From contig NZ_JAFEWE010000006.1 in NCBI RefSeq assembly GCF_017355785.1, positions 186,001 through 250,000 of the forward strand: a stretch of DNA of 64,000 nucleotides. The letters are read 5' to 3'. The DNA is from Desertivirga arenae. GTDB taxonomy: Bacteria > Bacteroidota > Bacteroidia > Sphingobacteriales > Sphingobacteriaceae. This document shows, one piece after another, positions 7,434 through 15,896 of this stretch. Made by a program: the position numbers and the translations under genes. Under the pieces are notes generated by a model. It was not told where the DNA came from and searched no databases. It worked only from the letters and a program-made list of their open reading frames with translations. Numbering within the stretch: position 1 is the stretch's first letter; every line of letters begins with the position of its first letter.

Positions 7434-9656
7434 TTAATTGTTCAACACAAAGTTAGTTTCCAGAAGAATATTATCAGATGAATTTCCTATCATAAGTTTG
7501 AATTCTCCCGGCTCTGTGCCCCAGTGCATAGCTTCATTATAAAAAGACAGTTTCTCTTTATCGATCTCGAATGTTAGTGTTTTACTTTCATTGGGTGCCA
7601 GTTTTACTTTCTGGAAATCTTTAAGCTCTTTTACTGGTCTGGCCACACTTGCTACCAGATCGTGAAGGTAAAGCTGCACAACTTCTTCCCCACTATACTT
7701 ACCGGTATTCGTTATTGTAAATGTTACCTTCAGCGTTCCATCTGTTTTAAGGTCCTTTTTACTCAATTGTAAATTACTCATACTGAAACTTGTATAGCTT
7801 AACCCATAACCGAATGCATAGGCTGGTTTATTACTTACATCAATATAGGCCGACTTATAACTCATATCCTTGCCTGTTAAAGGGCGACCTGTATTTCTGT
7901 AATTGTAATAGATGGGTATTTGTCCCTGAGCGCGGGGGAAAGTGATAGGAAGTTTTCCCGAAGGATTGTAATCTCCATATAACACATTAGCCATTGCATT
8001 TCCTGCCTCGCTTCCTAAAAACCAGGTGTAGAGAATTGCGTCCGCATTAGCAGCAGTATAATTGAAGATCAGCGGTCGTCCGGCCATTACCAAAACCACT
8101 ACTTTTTTTCCTGTAGCTTTAACCGCTTCAATTAATTCTTCCTGAACACCAGGAATACGAATATCAGAACGACTCTTTGCCTCCCCGCTCATATCCCATT
8201 TCTCTCCTACTGCCATGATCACAACATCAGCTTTACGCGCGGTTTCTACAGCCTCTGTAAAACCAGCTGTCGACGTGTCCTCGATCCCGCAGCCCTTCGC
8301 ATATAATAACTGAGCTTTGCCGTTCAATTTAGCTTGCAATCCCTCGTATAAAGAGACCAGGTGATCATCTTTCCAGTAAACTGACCACGCTCCTCTCATA
8401 TCATAACCAGATTTCGCTAATGGCCCTATAACCGCAATCTTTTTCATTGTACGATCAAGAGGAAGAAGCTGGTTTTCATTTTTAAGAAGAACAATGCTTT
8501 TCTCTGCTGCTTCCAGCGCTGCTTTATGGTGCTCCTGAGCTCCCAAAACCTTCTTCTCACGCTTTTCATCACTAAAGCGGAAAGGATCTTCAAACAAGCC
8601 CAATTCGAATTTCTTCCTCAGGATCCTCCTAACTGCATCATCAATAAGTGATTCCGGAACTTTTCCCAGCTTTACCAGGTTTGATAAACTGGATATATAG
8701 GCATTGCCTTCCATATCCATATCACTCCCAGCTAAAATCGCTCGTTCTGCAGCCTGACTCTTATCTTTTGCGTAGCCATGGGCAACCATTTCAGCAATAG
8801 AGGCCCAATCGCTTACCACAAATCCAGAATACTGCCATTTACCCTTCAGAATGTCCCGTTGAAGATATTTATTACCCGTAGCCGGAATTCCGTTCAAATC
8901 ATTAAAAGAGTTCATAAAGGTAGCTGCACCAGCGTCAACAGCAGCTTTGAAAGGAGGAAGATAGATTTCCCACAAAGCCCGTTCGCTTATGTCCACCGAA
9001 TTGTAGTCCCTTCCGGCAATAGCGGCGCCATAAGCAGCAAAATGTTTTGCACAAGCCATCACGGCATCAAGATCTCCTAGTTGTTTTCCCTGAAATCCTT
9101 TCACCCTTGCCTTCGCAATTAATGATCCGAGATAGGGATCTTCTCCTGCCCCTTCTACAACCCTGCCCCACCGGGGATCACGGGAAATATCGACCATGGG
9201 AGCAAATGTCCAATGCAAGCCTGCAGCAGCTGCCTCAGTTGCGGCTATCCGGGCTGAAAGTTCTATTGCATTCAAGTCCCAACTTGAAGCCTCAGCCAAA
9301 GGAACAGGAAACGTTACCCGGTAACCGTGGATAACATCACGCCCAAACAGCAGAGGGATTTTTAAGCGCGACTGCATGGCATACTCCTGTACCATACGGG
9401 TTTCTTTGGCTCCCTCAACATTAAGCATAGACCCTAAGCGACCCTGTTTTATATCATTAAATTTGTTACTGTTAGGGGCGATCGGACCAGTAGCAAGCCT
9501 ATCACTGGTATACTGATTTAGCTGACCGATCTTTTCCACCAGCGTCATTTTTGCGAGTAATTCGTCAACTCGTTGGTCAACCGGCTTTAACTTCTGAGCA
9601 AAACCCAGGAATGCAACTAGTGAGAAAGTTATTGTAAGTGAACTTTTAAGGACCAT
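7434..9656 (-). CDS. bglX: GH3 beta-glucosidase (BglX-like), periplasmic
   Basis: A 740-residue protein with a short signal peptide (about residues 1-20). Domain order is the (alpha/beta)8 GH3 N-domain (about 30-350), the alpha/beta sandwich domain (about 385-600) and a C-terminal fibronectin-III-like domain (about 650-725). The catalytic nucleophile is D283 in FVVSDWAS. The substrate-binding KHF is at 204-206 and the general acid/base region is VGEKWDMSGEAKSRSDI. Length and architecture match BglX-type enzymes, which remove terminal beta-linked glucose (some also xylose or galactose) from oligosaccharides in the periplasm. It follows GH105 by 29 bp and precedes the DUF4886 gene by 44 bp. Exact specificity cannot be read from sequence. 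Confidence 0.9.
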   Translation of the reverse strand: MVLKSSLTITFSLVAFLGFAQKLKPVDQRVDELLAKMTLVEKIGQLNQYTSDRLATGPIAPNSNKFNDIKQGRLGSMLNVEGAKETRMVQEYAMQSRLKIPLLFGRDVIHGYRVTFPVPLAEASSWDLNAIELSARIAATEAAAAGLHWTFAPMVDISRDPRWGRVVEGAGEDPYLGSLIAKARVKGFQGKQLGDLDAVMACAKHFAAYGAAIAGRDYNSVDISERALWEIYLPPFKAAVDAGAATFMNSFNDLNGIPATGNKYLQRDILKGKWQYSGFVVSDWASIAEMVAHGYAKDKSQAAERAILAGSDMDMEGNAYISSLSNLVKLGKVPESLIDDAVRRILRKKFELGLFEDPFRFSDEKREKKVLGAQEHHKAALEAAEKSIVLLKNENQLLPLDRTMKKIAVIGPLAKSGYDMRGAWSVYWKDDHLVSLYEGLQAKLNGKAQLLYAKGCGIEDTSTAGFTEAVETARKADVVIMAVGEKWDMSGEAKSRSDIRIPGVQEELIEAVKATGKKVVVLVMAGRPLIFNYTAANADAILYTWFLGSEAGNAMANVLYGDYNPSGKLPITFPRAQGQIPIYYNYRNTGRPLTGKDMSYKSAYIDVSNKPAYAFGYGLSYTSFSMSNLQLSKKDLKTDGTLKVTFTITNTGKYSGEEVVQLYLHDLVASVARPVKELKDFQKVKLAPNESKTLTFEIDKEKLSFYNEAMHWGTEPGEFKLMIGNSSDNILLETNFVLNN

Positions 9657-9685
9657 AAATTTTATAGATTCTATAACGGATCTGA

Positions 9686-10831
9686 TTACATTCTTGCCTC
9701 AGGGTGCTTTTGCATATACTGATAAATCTCGGCCCCCGCCAGAAGAAAGGATCCAACTCCGTAAACTTCTGTACTCTCAGCATCCACCGTATCCGGACTA
9801 GCTCCTATGGGTTGAACATATCCTAACTTCCCGTTTGGCATGATAGCTGAAGTTAATGCTTTCCATGCACCTTTAACAGCAGGCAGATAAGTATGCTCGT
9901 CTATAAGGTTATGGTTCAATCCATAAGCCAGCGCGTAACAGTAAAAGCCCGTTCCGCTCATCTCCTTTATAGGAAAACTTCCAGGATCCAGAAGCGAAGC
10001 ATGCCAGCTCCCATCCGGCTGCTGCAAGGCAACAACACGCGCCATCATATCTTTATAAAGAGTCTCAAACTTTTGCCTGTCGGGATGGGTAGCAGGCATA
10101 TTCTCCAATACACGCACCAAACCTCCAACAACCCAACCATTACCTCTTGACCAAAAAGTCTTTGCTCCGTTTTTTTCCTTTTTCTGAAAATAGCTTTCAT
10201 CACGGAAGTATAGCTTTTCCTGAGGGTCGTAAAGGAAATCAGTTGTTTTCCACCAGAGCTTGCTTGCCGTGTCCAGGTACTTCGGATCTCCGGTTGCTGT
10301 ACTCAGGTAAGCCAGGGCTGGAGGTCCCATGTATAGGGCATCGCACCAGGCCCATTCCCGGTGTTGAATATTATTTTTCCAATTCAACGGTTCATCATTA
10401 GGCTTACTCACAATACTGTCGGCCTGTTTGATAAAGGGAGCGATCATCTTCTTATCCTTGTACTTCATGTACAATAAGGAATAGGTCTGACCAATACAAT
10501 AATCATCAGCATAAAAGCGATAGCGGCCGGTATTCCACCTGGTATCATTTCCAATAGCCACCAAAGTTTCCAGATACTTCTTACCTCCTTTAAGATTTCC
10601 GGCAGCATATAAACCTGTATAACATACCGCATTCGTCCAATCAGCTTTACGGTGTTTAAACCCATCCTTTTTCCAGGTTTCAACCTGCCAATCGGCTACT
10701 CTATGCATCTCTTTAAGGACATCTTTTGGTTTGAAGGAAGTCGCAGAAGGTCCTTTCTCTTCCGCGAAAATATTGCTTTGGAGGCAAATGCCGACAAGCA
10801 TCGCAATAAGTGCTTTTAATTTCATCTTCAA
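9686..10831 (-). CDS. GH105 unsaturated glucuronyl/rhamnogalacturonyl hydrolase
   Basis: A 381-residue protein with a signal peptide (about residues 1-23, ending FAE). It has the (alpha/alpha)6 features of GH105: the aspartate pair D109/D110 in YADDYCIGQ, the catalytic-type D164 in HREWAWCDALYMGPP, and the late FWSRGNGWVVGGL. Family members hydrate the double bond of 4,5-unsaturated uronic acids left at the non-reducing end by polysaccharide lyases, releasing a keto-uronate. Its genomic company fits: a PF05426 lyase-like gene leads the same operon. The gaps to its neighbours are 20 and 29 bp. GH88 is the alternative family, but the WCDALYM block and overall pattern favour GH105. The substrate could be unsaturated galacturonate or glucuronate. 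Confidence 0.88.
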   Translation of the reverse strand: MKMKLKALIAMLVGICLQSNIFAEEKGPSATSFKPKDVLKEMHRVADWQVETWKKDGFKHRKADWTNAVCYTGLYAAGNLKGGKKYLETLVAIGNDTRWNTGRYRFYADDYCIGQTYSLLYMKYKDKKMIAPFIKQADSIVSKPNDEPLNWKNNIQHREWAWCDALYMGPPALAYLSTATGDPKYLDTASKLWWKTTDFLYDPQEKLYFRDESYFQKKEKNGAKTFWSRGNGWVVGGLVRVLENMPATHPDRQKFETLYKDMMARVVALQQPDGSWHASLLDPGSFPIKEMSGTGFYCYALAYGLNHNLIDEHTYLPAVKGAWKALTSAIMPNGKLGYVQPIGASPDTVDAESTEVYGVGSFLLAGAEIYQYMQKHPEARM

Positions 10832-10851
10832 GGATTATAATCGTTGTTTCT

Positions 10852-13056
10852 TTAATTTTTGATCTCAGTAATTTGAAGTACTACGCTCTTTCTTCCCGAG
10901 TTGATCACAGGGTTGATCCCTACTTTCATCAGAAAACTGCCGGAATAGGTTGCGTTGGAATCAACAGCTGATTTACTACCCGGATACAGGTTTATTTCGC
11001 TGATCCGGTAATTTTTCTGAGGATCCAGACCTTTTAGTGGTATGGGCGATTTACTCTCATCACCGTATCTGTTACCCACCAGGTAACTGAACATCACCGC
11101 TGAGGTCCCTGTGTCATTACTATACATCATAGCAGAAACATCGTTCGTCCATGGATCCAACAAACGGTACTGGTCTCCGTGCCACACCAGGTGCTTAATG
11201 GAATTATAGGTTTGAACTGCCTCCTGACTAAATTGCAGATCTTTTTCATTAAGGTGGGCAATGTCAATATCATAACCTAGCTTGCCTGACATTGCAACAT
11301 CTGTCTTAAACTTAATAGCTTGTTTCCCCCAGTCTGTCACATGATTTGCACTTACTATAGCCGGATAGAAATGCGAGTATTCCCATTGAATGAAGATTCT
11401 TTCAAGAGGATCGGTATTGTCGCTTGGCCAAAACTCGGTGAAGTATTTTAAGGCTGCGTAATCCACCCTTCCACCGCCGCCTGAACATAGCATCATTGGA
11501 ATTTTTGGATACTTGGCTCTTATCCTTTCGAGTACATTATACAAGCCCTGCACATAATCAAGGTATAAGTGCGATTGATTGCTCAGATGAGAAGAATAGG
11601 CATTATAAATAACTGCATTACAATCCCACTTGATATAAGCAGGACTATTTTTCATAGAAAAAAGGCCATCTACTGTATTGAATACAAAATCTTGTACCTT
11701 CGGGTTGCTCAGGTCCAGAACAAGCTGATTACGGTATAGATATTCTTCTCTATTAGGTTGCTTGATGATCCAGTCAGGATGCTTCAAATAAAGTTCACTT
11801 TTCGGGTTTACCATCTCTGGCTCTAACCATATTCCAAACTTTACGCCATTGGCATCCGCCTCTTTAACGAGAGAAGCAATACCACCAGGAAGCTTTTGCC
11901 TGTTTTCCTGCCAGTCGCCAAGCCCTGCATTATCACTATTCCTGGGAAATTTGTTGCCAAACCAACCGTCATCCAAAAGGAAAAGATCTACGCCTAATTT
12001 CCTGGTATCCTTTAGCAGTTGTGCGAGTTTCGTTTCTGTGAAATTGAAGAACGTAGATTCCCAGTTGTTAAGAAGTGTTAATCGTTCTCCATTACCTTCC
12101 AGTATCCTGTAATTCCTGGCCCAACGGTGCAGCTTCCTGCTGGCATCGCCTTTTCCCTTATCAGAGAACGTGTAAAGGAAAACAGGTGTCTTAAATTCTT
12201 CTTTGGGTTTAAGACTATAATCAGATGCATGATTATTGGCACCGGCAGTGATGTGCAGATTATTCAGAGGATCCAGCTCAAGGTCAACTCTAAAATTACC
12301 TGACCACTCCACCTGTCCGTAAAGAACAGAGCCCTGATCTTCCATTGAAGGATTATCAAAAGAGATCATAAAAACCGGCGGCTGGTATAGGTGCGCTCGT
12401 GTTCCCAGCTTGCTGTCTAATGTTTTAATCCCATAAGTAAGCTTTGACTCCTCGGGCTGCATTTCTTTGGCCCAATCGCCATGATATTGCCTCAACCAAT
12501 AGCTATTGGCTTTCAGGAACAGATTGGCAGAAGCGTATTTATGCAAAACTACGGGCTTTTTTTCCTGGTGACGGATAGTTGTCCATTGCTCTACAACATC
12601 CTCGTTCGCATATACTTTATAATGCAAACTCACCTGAAATGGATATGCCGGATCTTTAAGTATAACCAGCGTTTCTGATACACCATTTCCAAGGGTTCTT
12701 GTTTCGTGACTTACGTACCCCAGATCTAAAGAATTATTACCATCGGCATGGGTAACGGATATTGCAGGTTCTATCAGGTTGCGGGAACCCGACGGCGTGT
12801 AAGCCGCATTGAAAATGCCCGAATAATCTGTGCCCTGACGATATTGGGCACTTATCTTTGAGTACTCATCTTTATTTGGCAAACGCGTTCCAAAGTATAC
12901 TACTTTCGGTATGCTTCCCTGTTTGGCCTGAAGGACGATGGCATTAGATTTACTTTCAATAGGAATGATAACCGATTGAGCTAATGAACTAAAACTAAAG
13001 GCAGAGAGCATAGTGCCTATAAGGAAGCACCTGAAATAAGAGATCTTATTCATCAT
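10852..13056 (-). CDS. GH36 alpha-galactosidase
   Basis: A 734-residue secreted enzyme with signal peptide (about residues 1-26, ending SLAQ). An N-terminal beta-supersandwich (about 30-330) precedes the TIM barrel (about 335-650) and a small C-terminal beta domain. Diagnostic motifs are LFLLDDGWFGNKFP, GIWLEPEMVNPKS, the nucleophile D478 in YIKWDCNAV, CSGGGGRVDYAAL, and the acid/base D546 in WPSDNTDPLER. All are standard for classical GH36 alpha-galactosidases, which hydrolyse terminal alpha-1,6 or other alpha-linked galactose. Length fits the family (about 720-740). It lies 19 bp after the lyase-like gene and 20 bp before GH105. Some relatives act on alpha-N-acetylgalactosamine or beta-arabinopyranose, so galactose is the leading but not the only option. 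Confidence 0.93.
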   Translation of the reverse strand: MMNKISYFRCFLIGTMLSAFSFSSLAQSVIIPIESKSNAIVLQAKQGSIPKVVYFGTRLPNKDEYSKISAQYRQGTDYSGIFNAAYTPSGSRNLIEPAISVTHADGNNSLDLGYVSHETRTLGNGVSETLVILKDPAYPFQVSLHYKVYANEDVVEQWTTIRHQEKKPVVLHKYASANLFLKANSYWLRQYHGDWAKEMQPEESKLTYGIKTLDSKLGTRAHLYQPPVFMISFDNPSMEDQGSVLYGQVEWSGNFRVDLELDPLNNLHITAGANNHASDYSLKPKEEFKTPVFLYTFSDKGKGDASRKLHRWARNYRILEGNGERLTLLNNWESTFFNFTETKLAQLLKDTRKLGVDLFLLDDGWFGNKFPRNSDNAGLGDWQENRQKLPGGIASLVKEADANGVKFGIWLEPEMVNPKSELYLKHPDWIIKQPNREEYLYRNQLVLDLSNPKVQDFVFNTVDGLFSMKNSPAYIKWDCNAVIYNAYSSHLSNQSHLYLDYVQGLYNVLERIRAKYPKIPMMLCSGGGGRVDYAALKYFTEFWPSDNTDPLERIFIQWEYSHFYPAIVSANHVTDWGKQAIKFKTDVAMSGKLGYDIDIAHLNEKDLQFSQEAVQTYNSIKHLVWHGDQYRLLDPWTNDVSAMMYSNDTGTSAVMFSYLVGNRYGDESKSPIPLKGLDPQKNYRISEINLYPGSKSAVDSNATYSGSFLMKVGINPVINSGRKSVVLQITEIKN

Positions 13057-13075
13057 TATGTTTATATCTAAAGAT

Positions 13076-14185
13076 CTACTTATACCCGTTTAAACTTAAA
13101 GGCATCAAAGTGGGAAATGTCCAGGCATAATCGTGCCTGGCATACATTATAGGGCGATAAGGGGCTATATAAGTTCTATACTCGGCGCTGTTATAGATAT
13201 TGCTCATTGCTTCCAGGAGGTTTCCCGGCCAGAACCCGTACATTGCATTAATACTACCGGTAACAGGGTCCTTAAAATACTTCCACTCCTGCGGATGCTG
13301 GTTATAATACAATAAGTAGTCAAGCGCTTTTTTGATAGAAGCTCCATTTTTTTCCATAAAGAACAGGTTCTCCCCTGTTTCATTATAAACTGCCCACAAC
13401 GATGCAGTTAGTGGAGCAAGCGAAAAATAAGTATACCAGATCCCGTTTCCCTGACGCTTAACTTCCTCTACCATATGGCCGTCTTCAGCGATCTTGTCGA
13501 AAAGGTCTTTCTTGATCAACCTGATATCTTCCTGAAGGTCTGCTTTATCATCAAGGTAGGCATTAGCTAAAATGGATGCTAAACGCGACCAATCGCCCGA
13601 GTTGTTATTTCTAAACCGTATGCTATTAGCAGCATGACGAAAGACATTTCTCGTCCATTTATCAAACTGCGCCCGGTCTGCCGGCTTCCATTTCTTATAA
13701 TCTTTCAACAGATCAGCAGCAATCATCAGAGTAGTTCCGGAATAAGACATTACCAGAGATCCGTCGAGTTGAGAGTACTTTTTATTCACGTCTGCCCATG
13801 ATTTCATAAAATAAAGAGCCTTCTCGGCATACTTTTTCTTCCCCGTTAACTTCCAGGCAAGGGCACAACTGTAAGCCGACATGCCATCTACCTGCAAACC
13901 TAAGGACAAACGACGGTGCCCCTCTTTGTCCTGATAGAATCCGGGTACGCTAAAATCTTCTACAGCATGATGGGATATGGCAAATGAAGAATCAGCCCGG
14001 TGCATAAGAAGGTTAAATGCTGATACGTAAGGTTCCTTTTTCTCCTTTAATTGTTGCTTAACAAAGTCAATCTGTTCCTGAGGGTGCATCGCTGCTCCAG
14101 AGGCTGATGCAGATGAAGTAAATGTTGCAAGCAAAATAAATGCTCCGGCTAGTCCGTAAAAAATTCGTAATCTAAGTGTGTTCAT
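13076..14185 (-). CDS. alginate_lyase-domain (PF05426) protein, paralogue 1
   Basis: The open frame runs back to 14320, but its first 45 codons read through a perfect palindrome and lack a signal sequence. The ATG at 14183-14185 gives a normal signal peptide (MNTLRLRIFYGLAGAFILLA, then TFTSSASASG), so I start there: 369 residues, the same length as its paralogue near 58610. The mature protein is an (alpha/alpha) toroid of the PF05426 type: HPQEQIDFVKQQLKEKKEPY at the start, NNSGDWSRLASILANAYLDD in the middle, then DGHMVEEVKRQGNGIWYTYF with candidate catalytic His and Tyr residues. The Pfam covers PL5 and PL38-like lyases acting on alginate or glucuronan-type chains. The substrate here is unknown. 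It leads a six-gene operon containing GH105, which would act on lyase products. Confidence 0.75.
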   Translation of the reverse strand: MNTLRLRIFYGLAGAFILLATFTSSASASGAAMHPQEQIDFVKQQLKEKKEPYVSAFNLLMHRADSSFAISHHAVEDFSVPGFYQDKEGHRRLSLGLQVDGMSAYSCALAWKLTGKKKYAEKALYFMKSWADVNKKYSQLDGSLVMSYSGTTLMIAADLLKDYKKWKPADRAQFDKWTRNVFRHAANSIRFRNNNSGDWSRLASILANAYLDDKADLQEDIRLIKKDLFDKIAEDGHMVEEVKRQGNGIWYTYFSLAPLTASLWAVYNETGENLFFMEKNGASIKKALDYLLYYNQHPQEWKYFKDPVTGSINAMYGFWPGNLLEAMSNIYNSAEYRTYIAPYRPIMYARHDYAWTFPTLMPLSLNGYK

Positions 14186-14288
14186 TATAGGGGTATAATT
14201 AGTTATACGCTGCTTTTTTCCTGCAGGGAGTTTCAAAAATAAGTGTGGTAAATGACCTAAAGTTGGAATCCAGTTGTTTTTTTCCATA

Positions 14289-14317
14289 AAACCGTTCCCA
14301 TTTTTTGGGAACGGTTT
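14289..14317. promoter_or_regulatory. perfect 12-bp inverted repeat, LacI-type operator candidate 1
   Basis: AAACCGTTCCCA and TGGGAACGGTTT are exact inverted copies separated by five T. It lies about 103 bp upstream of the lyase gene's start. The same half-site recurs at 37348-37380 before the tandem susC/susD operon, and each half resembles LacI-family operators with a central CG step. Confidence 0.65.
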
Positions 14318-14583
14318 CAAAAACTAAAAGAAAACCAGTTCAATTTTTCACCTCAATAACACTCAAAACCAAGAAAATTTCATAATCTTATTTGCTACGA
14401 CAAAACAGAGTTCAAAGGCTCATCGTTGTCTGCTAGATCAATTTAATTCAATGTTCTTCTCATAAATTGGTTTGTTTGGTTTGATATTTCAAACATCAGG
14501 TCAATTCAAAAATATTAAGGTGCTTTAATCCGGCAGATTAGGGATTATTTTTAAGCATTATTACCCTCAGACTATTCCTGAAT

Positions 14584-14599
14584 GACCTTTTGAAAGGTC
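14584..14599. promoter_or_regulatory. 16-bp palindrome before the GH43 gene
   Basis: GACCTTTTGAAAGGTC is an inverted repeat with 7-bp arms around TG, about 90 bp upstream of the GH43 start. It has no second copy that I noticed, so the binding protein is unknown. Confidence 0.35.
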
Positions 14600-14689
14600 T
14601 CGCTCATTTTAAACCGCCTTTCTGCCGAATTTGAATCCTCCTTTTTCAGCAAAAAGAGCTGAAATTGCCTGATTAAACGAAAGCAAAAA

Positions 14690-15826
14690 ATGACAAACTT
14701 GAAAAGGAACAAATGGGCACCTCAGAAATTCTTCCTGTTGTTGATACTCATTCTCCATCTTCCCTTCTTCCTTAAAGCACAACTAAAATCATTTAAACCC
14801 GGAGCTATATGGCCCGATAATAAGGGCATGCATATTAATGCCCACGGTGGTGGTATTCTTTACCATGAGGGGCTATATTATTGGTTCGGGGAGCATAAGA
14901 TTGAAGGAGAAGCAGGCAACCTTGCTCATGTTGGGGTTCATTGTTATAGCTCCCGTGATCTATACAACTGGAAAGATTATGGGATTGCCTTAAAAGTTTC
15001 GGATGATCCTAACAGCGATATTACTAAAGGCTGTATTCTAGAGCGACCAAAAGTTATCTATAACAAACAGACCAAAAAGTTTGTCATGTGGTTCCACCTT
15101 GAATTAGCGGGAAAAGGATATTCAGCTGCGAGAACAGGCGTTGCAACGGCCGACAAGGCTAATGGTCCTTATACGTTTATCAGAAGTTTTCGTCCGAATG
15201 CAGGCCAGCTTCCCTATTATTCCAAAGAAACAGCAGCTACTGAAAAGTTAAATATTGAAAAGCCGGCAAATAAGGTTGATAGCATTTTTCTCCGCGATTT
15301 AAAGGGAGGTCAGATGGCCAGAGACATGACCTTATACGTTGACGAGGATGATAAAGCTTATCATATTTTTTCCTCGGAAGAAAATAAAACGCTTCATATA
15401 GCAGAACTGAATGATGACTATACCTCACATACGGGCAAATTTTCCCGTGTATACCCAGGATTCGAAACCGAAGCCCCGGCAATTTTTAAGCGGAATGGTA
15501 AATATTATATGATTGGATCGGGTTGTACGGGTTGGGCGCCAAACCCAGCCAGATTATTTACGTCTAACTCCATCTATGGCCCCTGGAAATATGAAGGCAA
15601 CCCCTGCACGGGAGAGGGTGCTCAAAAGACGTACGGCGGACAAAGTACTTACATTTTACCCGTTCAAAATAAAAAAGACGCTTTCATTTTCATGGCTGAT
15701 AAATGGGATCCTAAGGATGCAATAAACGGCAGATATCTATGGCTTCCTTTGGTATTTAATGGTGAAAAGGTTGAAATAAATTGGTTAGAGGAATGGAACT
15801 TGGGCATTTTTAATCGGCGACTTTAG
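14690..15826 (+). CDS. GH43 family glycosidase (subfamily 24/34-like, galactan-type)
   Basis: A 378-residue secreted five-bladed beta-propeller enzyme with a signal peptide ending FFLKA-Q at about residue 31. The mature start has IWPDNKGMHINAHGGGILYH then YYWFGEHK, a signature shared by exo-beta-1,3-galactanase-type GH43 (subfamily 24) and the related subfamily 34. Candidate active-site acids are E119 in ILERPKVIYN and the glutamate in FETEAPAIFKRNGKYYM. Subfamily 24 enzymes remove galactose from the beta-1,3-galactan backbone of arabinogalactan; subfamily 34 enzymes act on galactofuranose or arabinofuranose. I cannot separate the two by eye. The gene lies 70 bp upstream of the hybrid regulator on the same strand and is probably controlled by it. 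Confidence 0.78.
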   Translation: MTNLKRNKWAPQKFFLLLILILHLPFFLKAQLKSFKPGAIWPDNKGMHINAHGGGILYHEGLYYWFGEHKIEGEAGNLAHVGVHCYSSRDLYNWKDYGIALKVSDDPNSDITKGCILERPKVIYNKQTKKFVMWFHLELAGKGYSAARTGVATADKANGPYTFIRSFRPNAGQLPYYSKETAATEKLNIEKPANKVDSIFLRDLKGGQMARDMTLYVDEDDKAYHIFSSEENKTLHIAELNDDYTSHTGKFSRVYPGFETEAPAIFKRNGKYYMIGSGCTGWAPNPARLFTSNSIYGPWKYEGNPCTGEGAQKTYGGQSTYILPVQNKKDAFIFMADKWDPKDAINGRYLWLPLVFNGEKVEINWLEEWNLGIFNRRL

Positions 15827-15896
15827 ACTGAAGTTTTTTATTTCTGCTCCATATTTGTGTAGATTTATCTCAAACAGCACCCAAAACTAACCTGCT

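Larger units (their letters stand above)
14186..14689. promoter_or_regulatory. 504-bp divergent promoter region between operons B and C
   Basis: No coding sequence was found. The region must hold the promoters of the minus-strand lyase operon and the plus-strand GH43/regulator unit. Recognisable elements are the palindromes at 14289-14317 and 14584-14599 and a small hairpin near 14644-14665 (TTTCAGC / GCTGAAA) just before the GH43 start. A GGCAGA word recurs in opposite orientation near 14531 and 14622. I could not fix a convincing TTG / TAnnTTTG Bacteroidota promoter by eye. Confidence 0.5.

Noticed and set aside
13076-14185. Interpretation of the locus as an alginate-utilization system
   Set aside because: Apart from the PF05426 domain there are no PL6/PL7/PL17 enzymes or mannuronate-metabolism genes; the companions are galactosidases, fucosidases and GH88/GH105.
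14186-14320. Upstream extension of the lyase-like gene to the ATG at 14320
   Set aside because: The added 45 codons have no signal peptide and translate through a perfect 12-bp inverted repeat; the ATG at 14185 starts a proper signal peptide and gives the same length as the paralogue.
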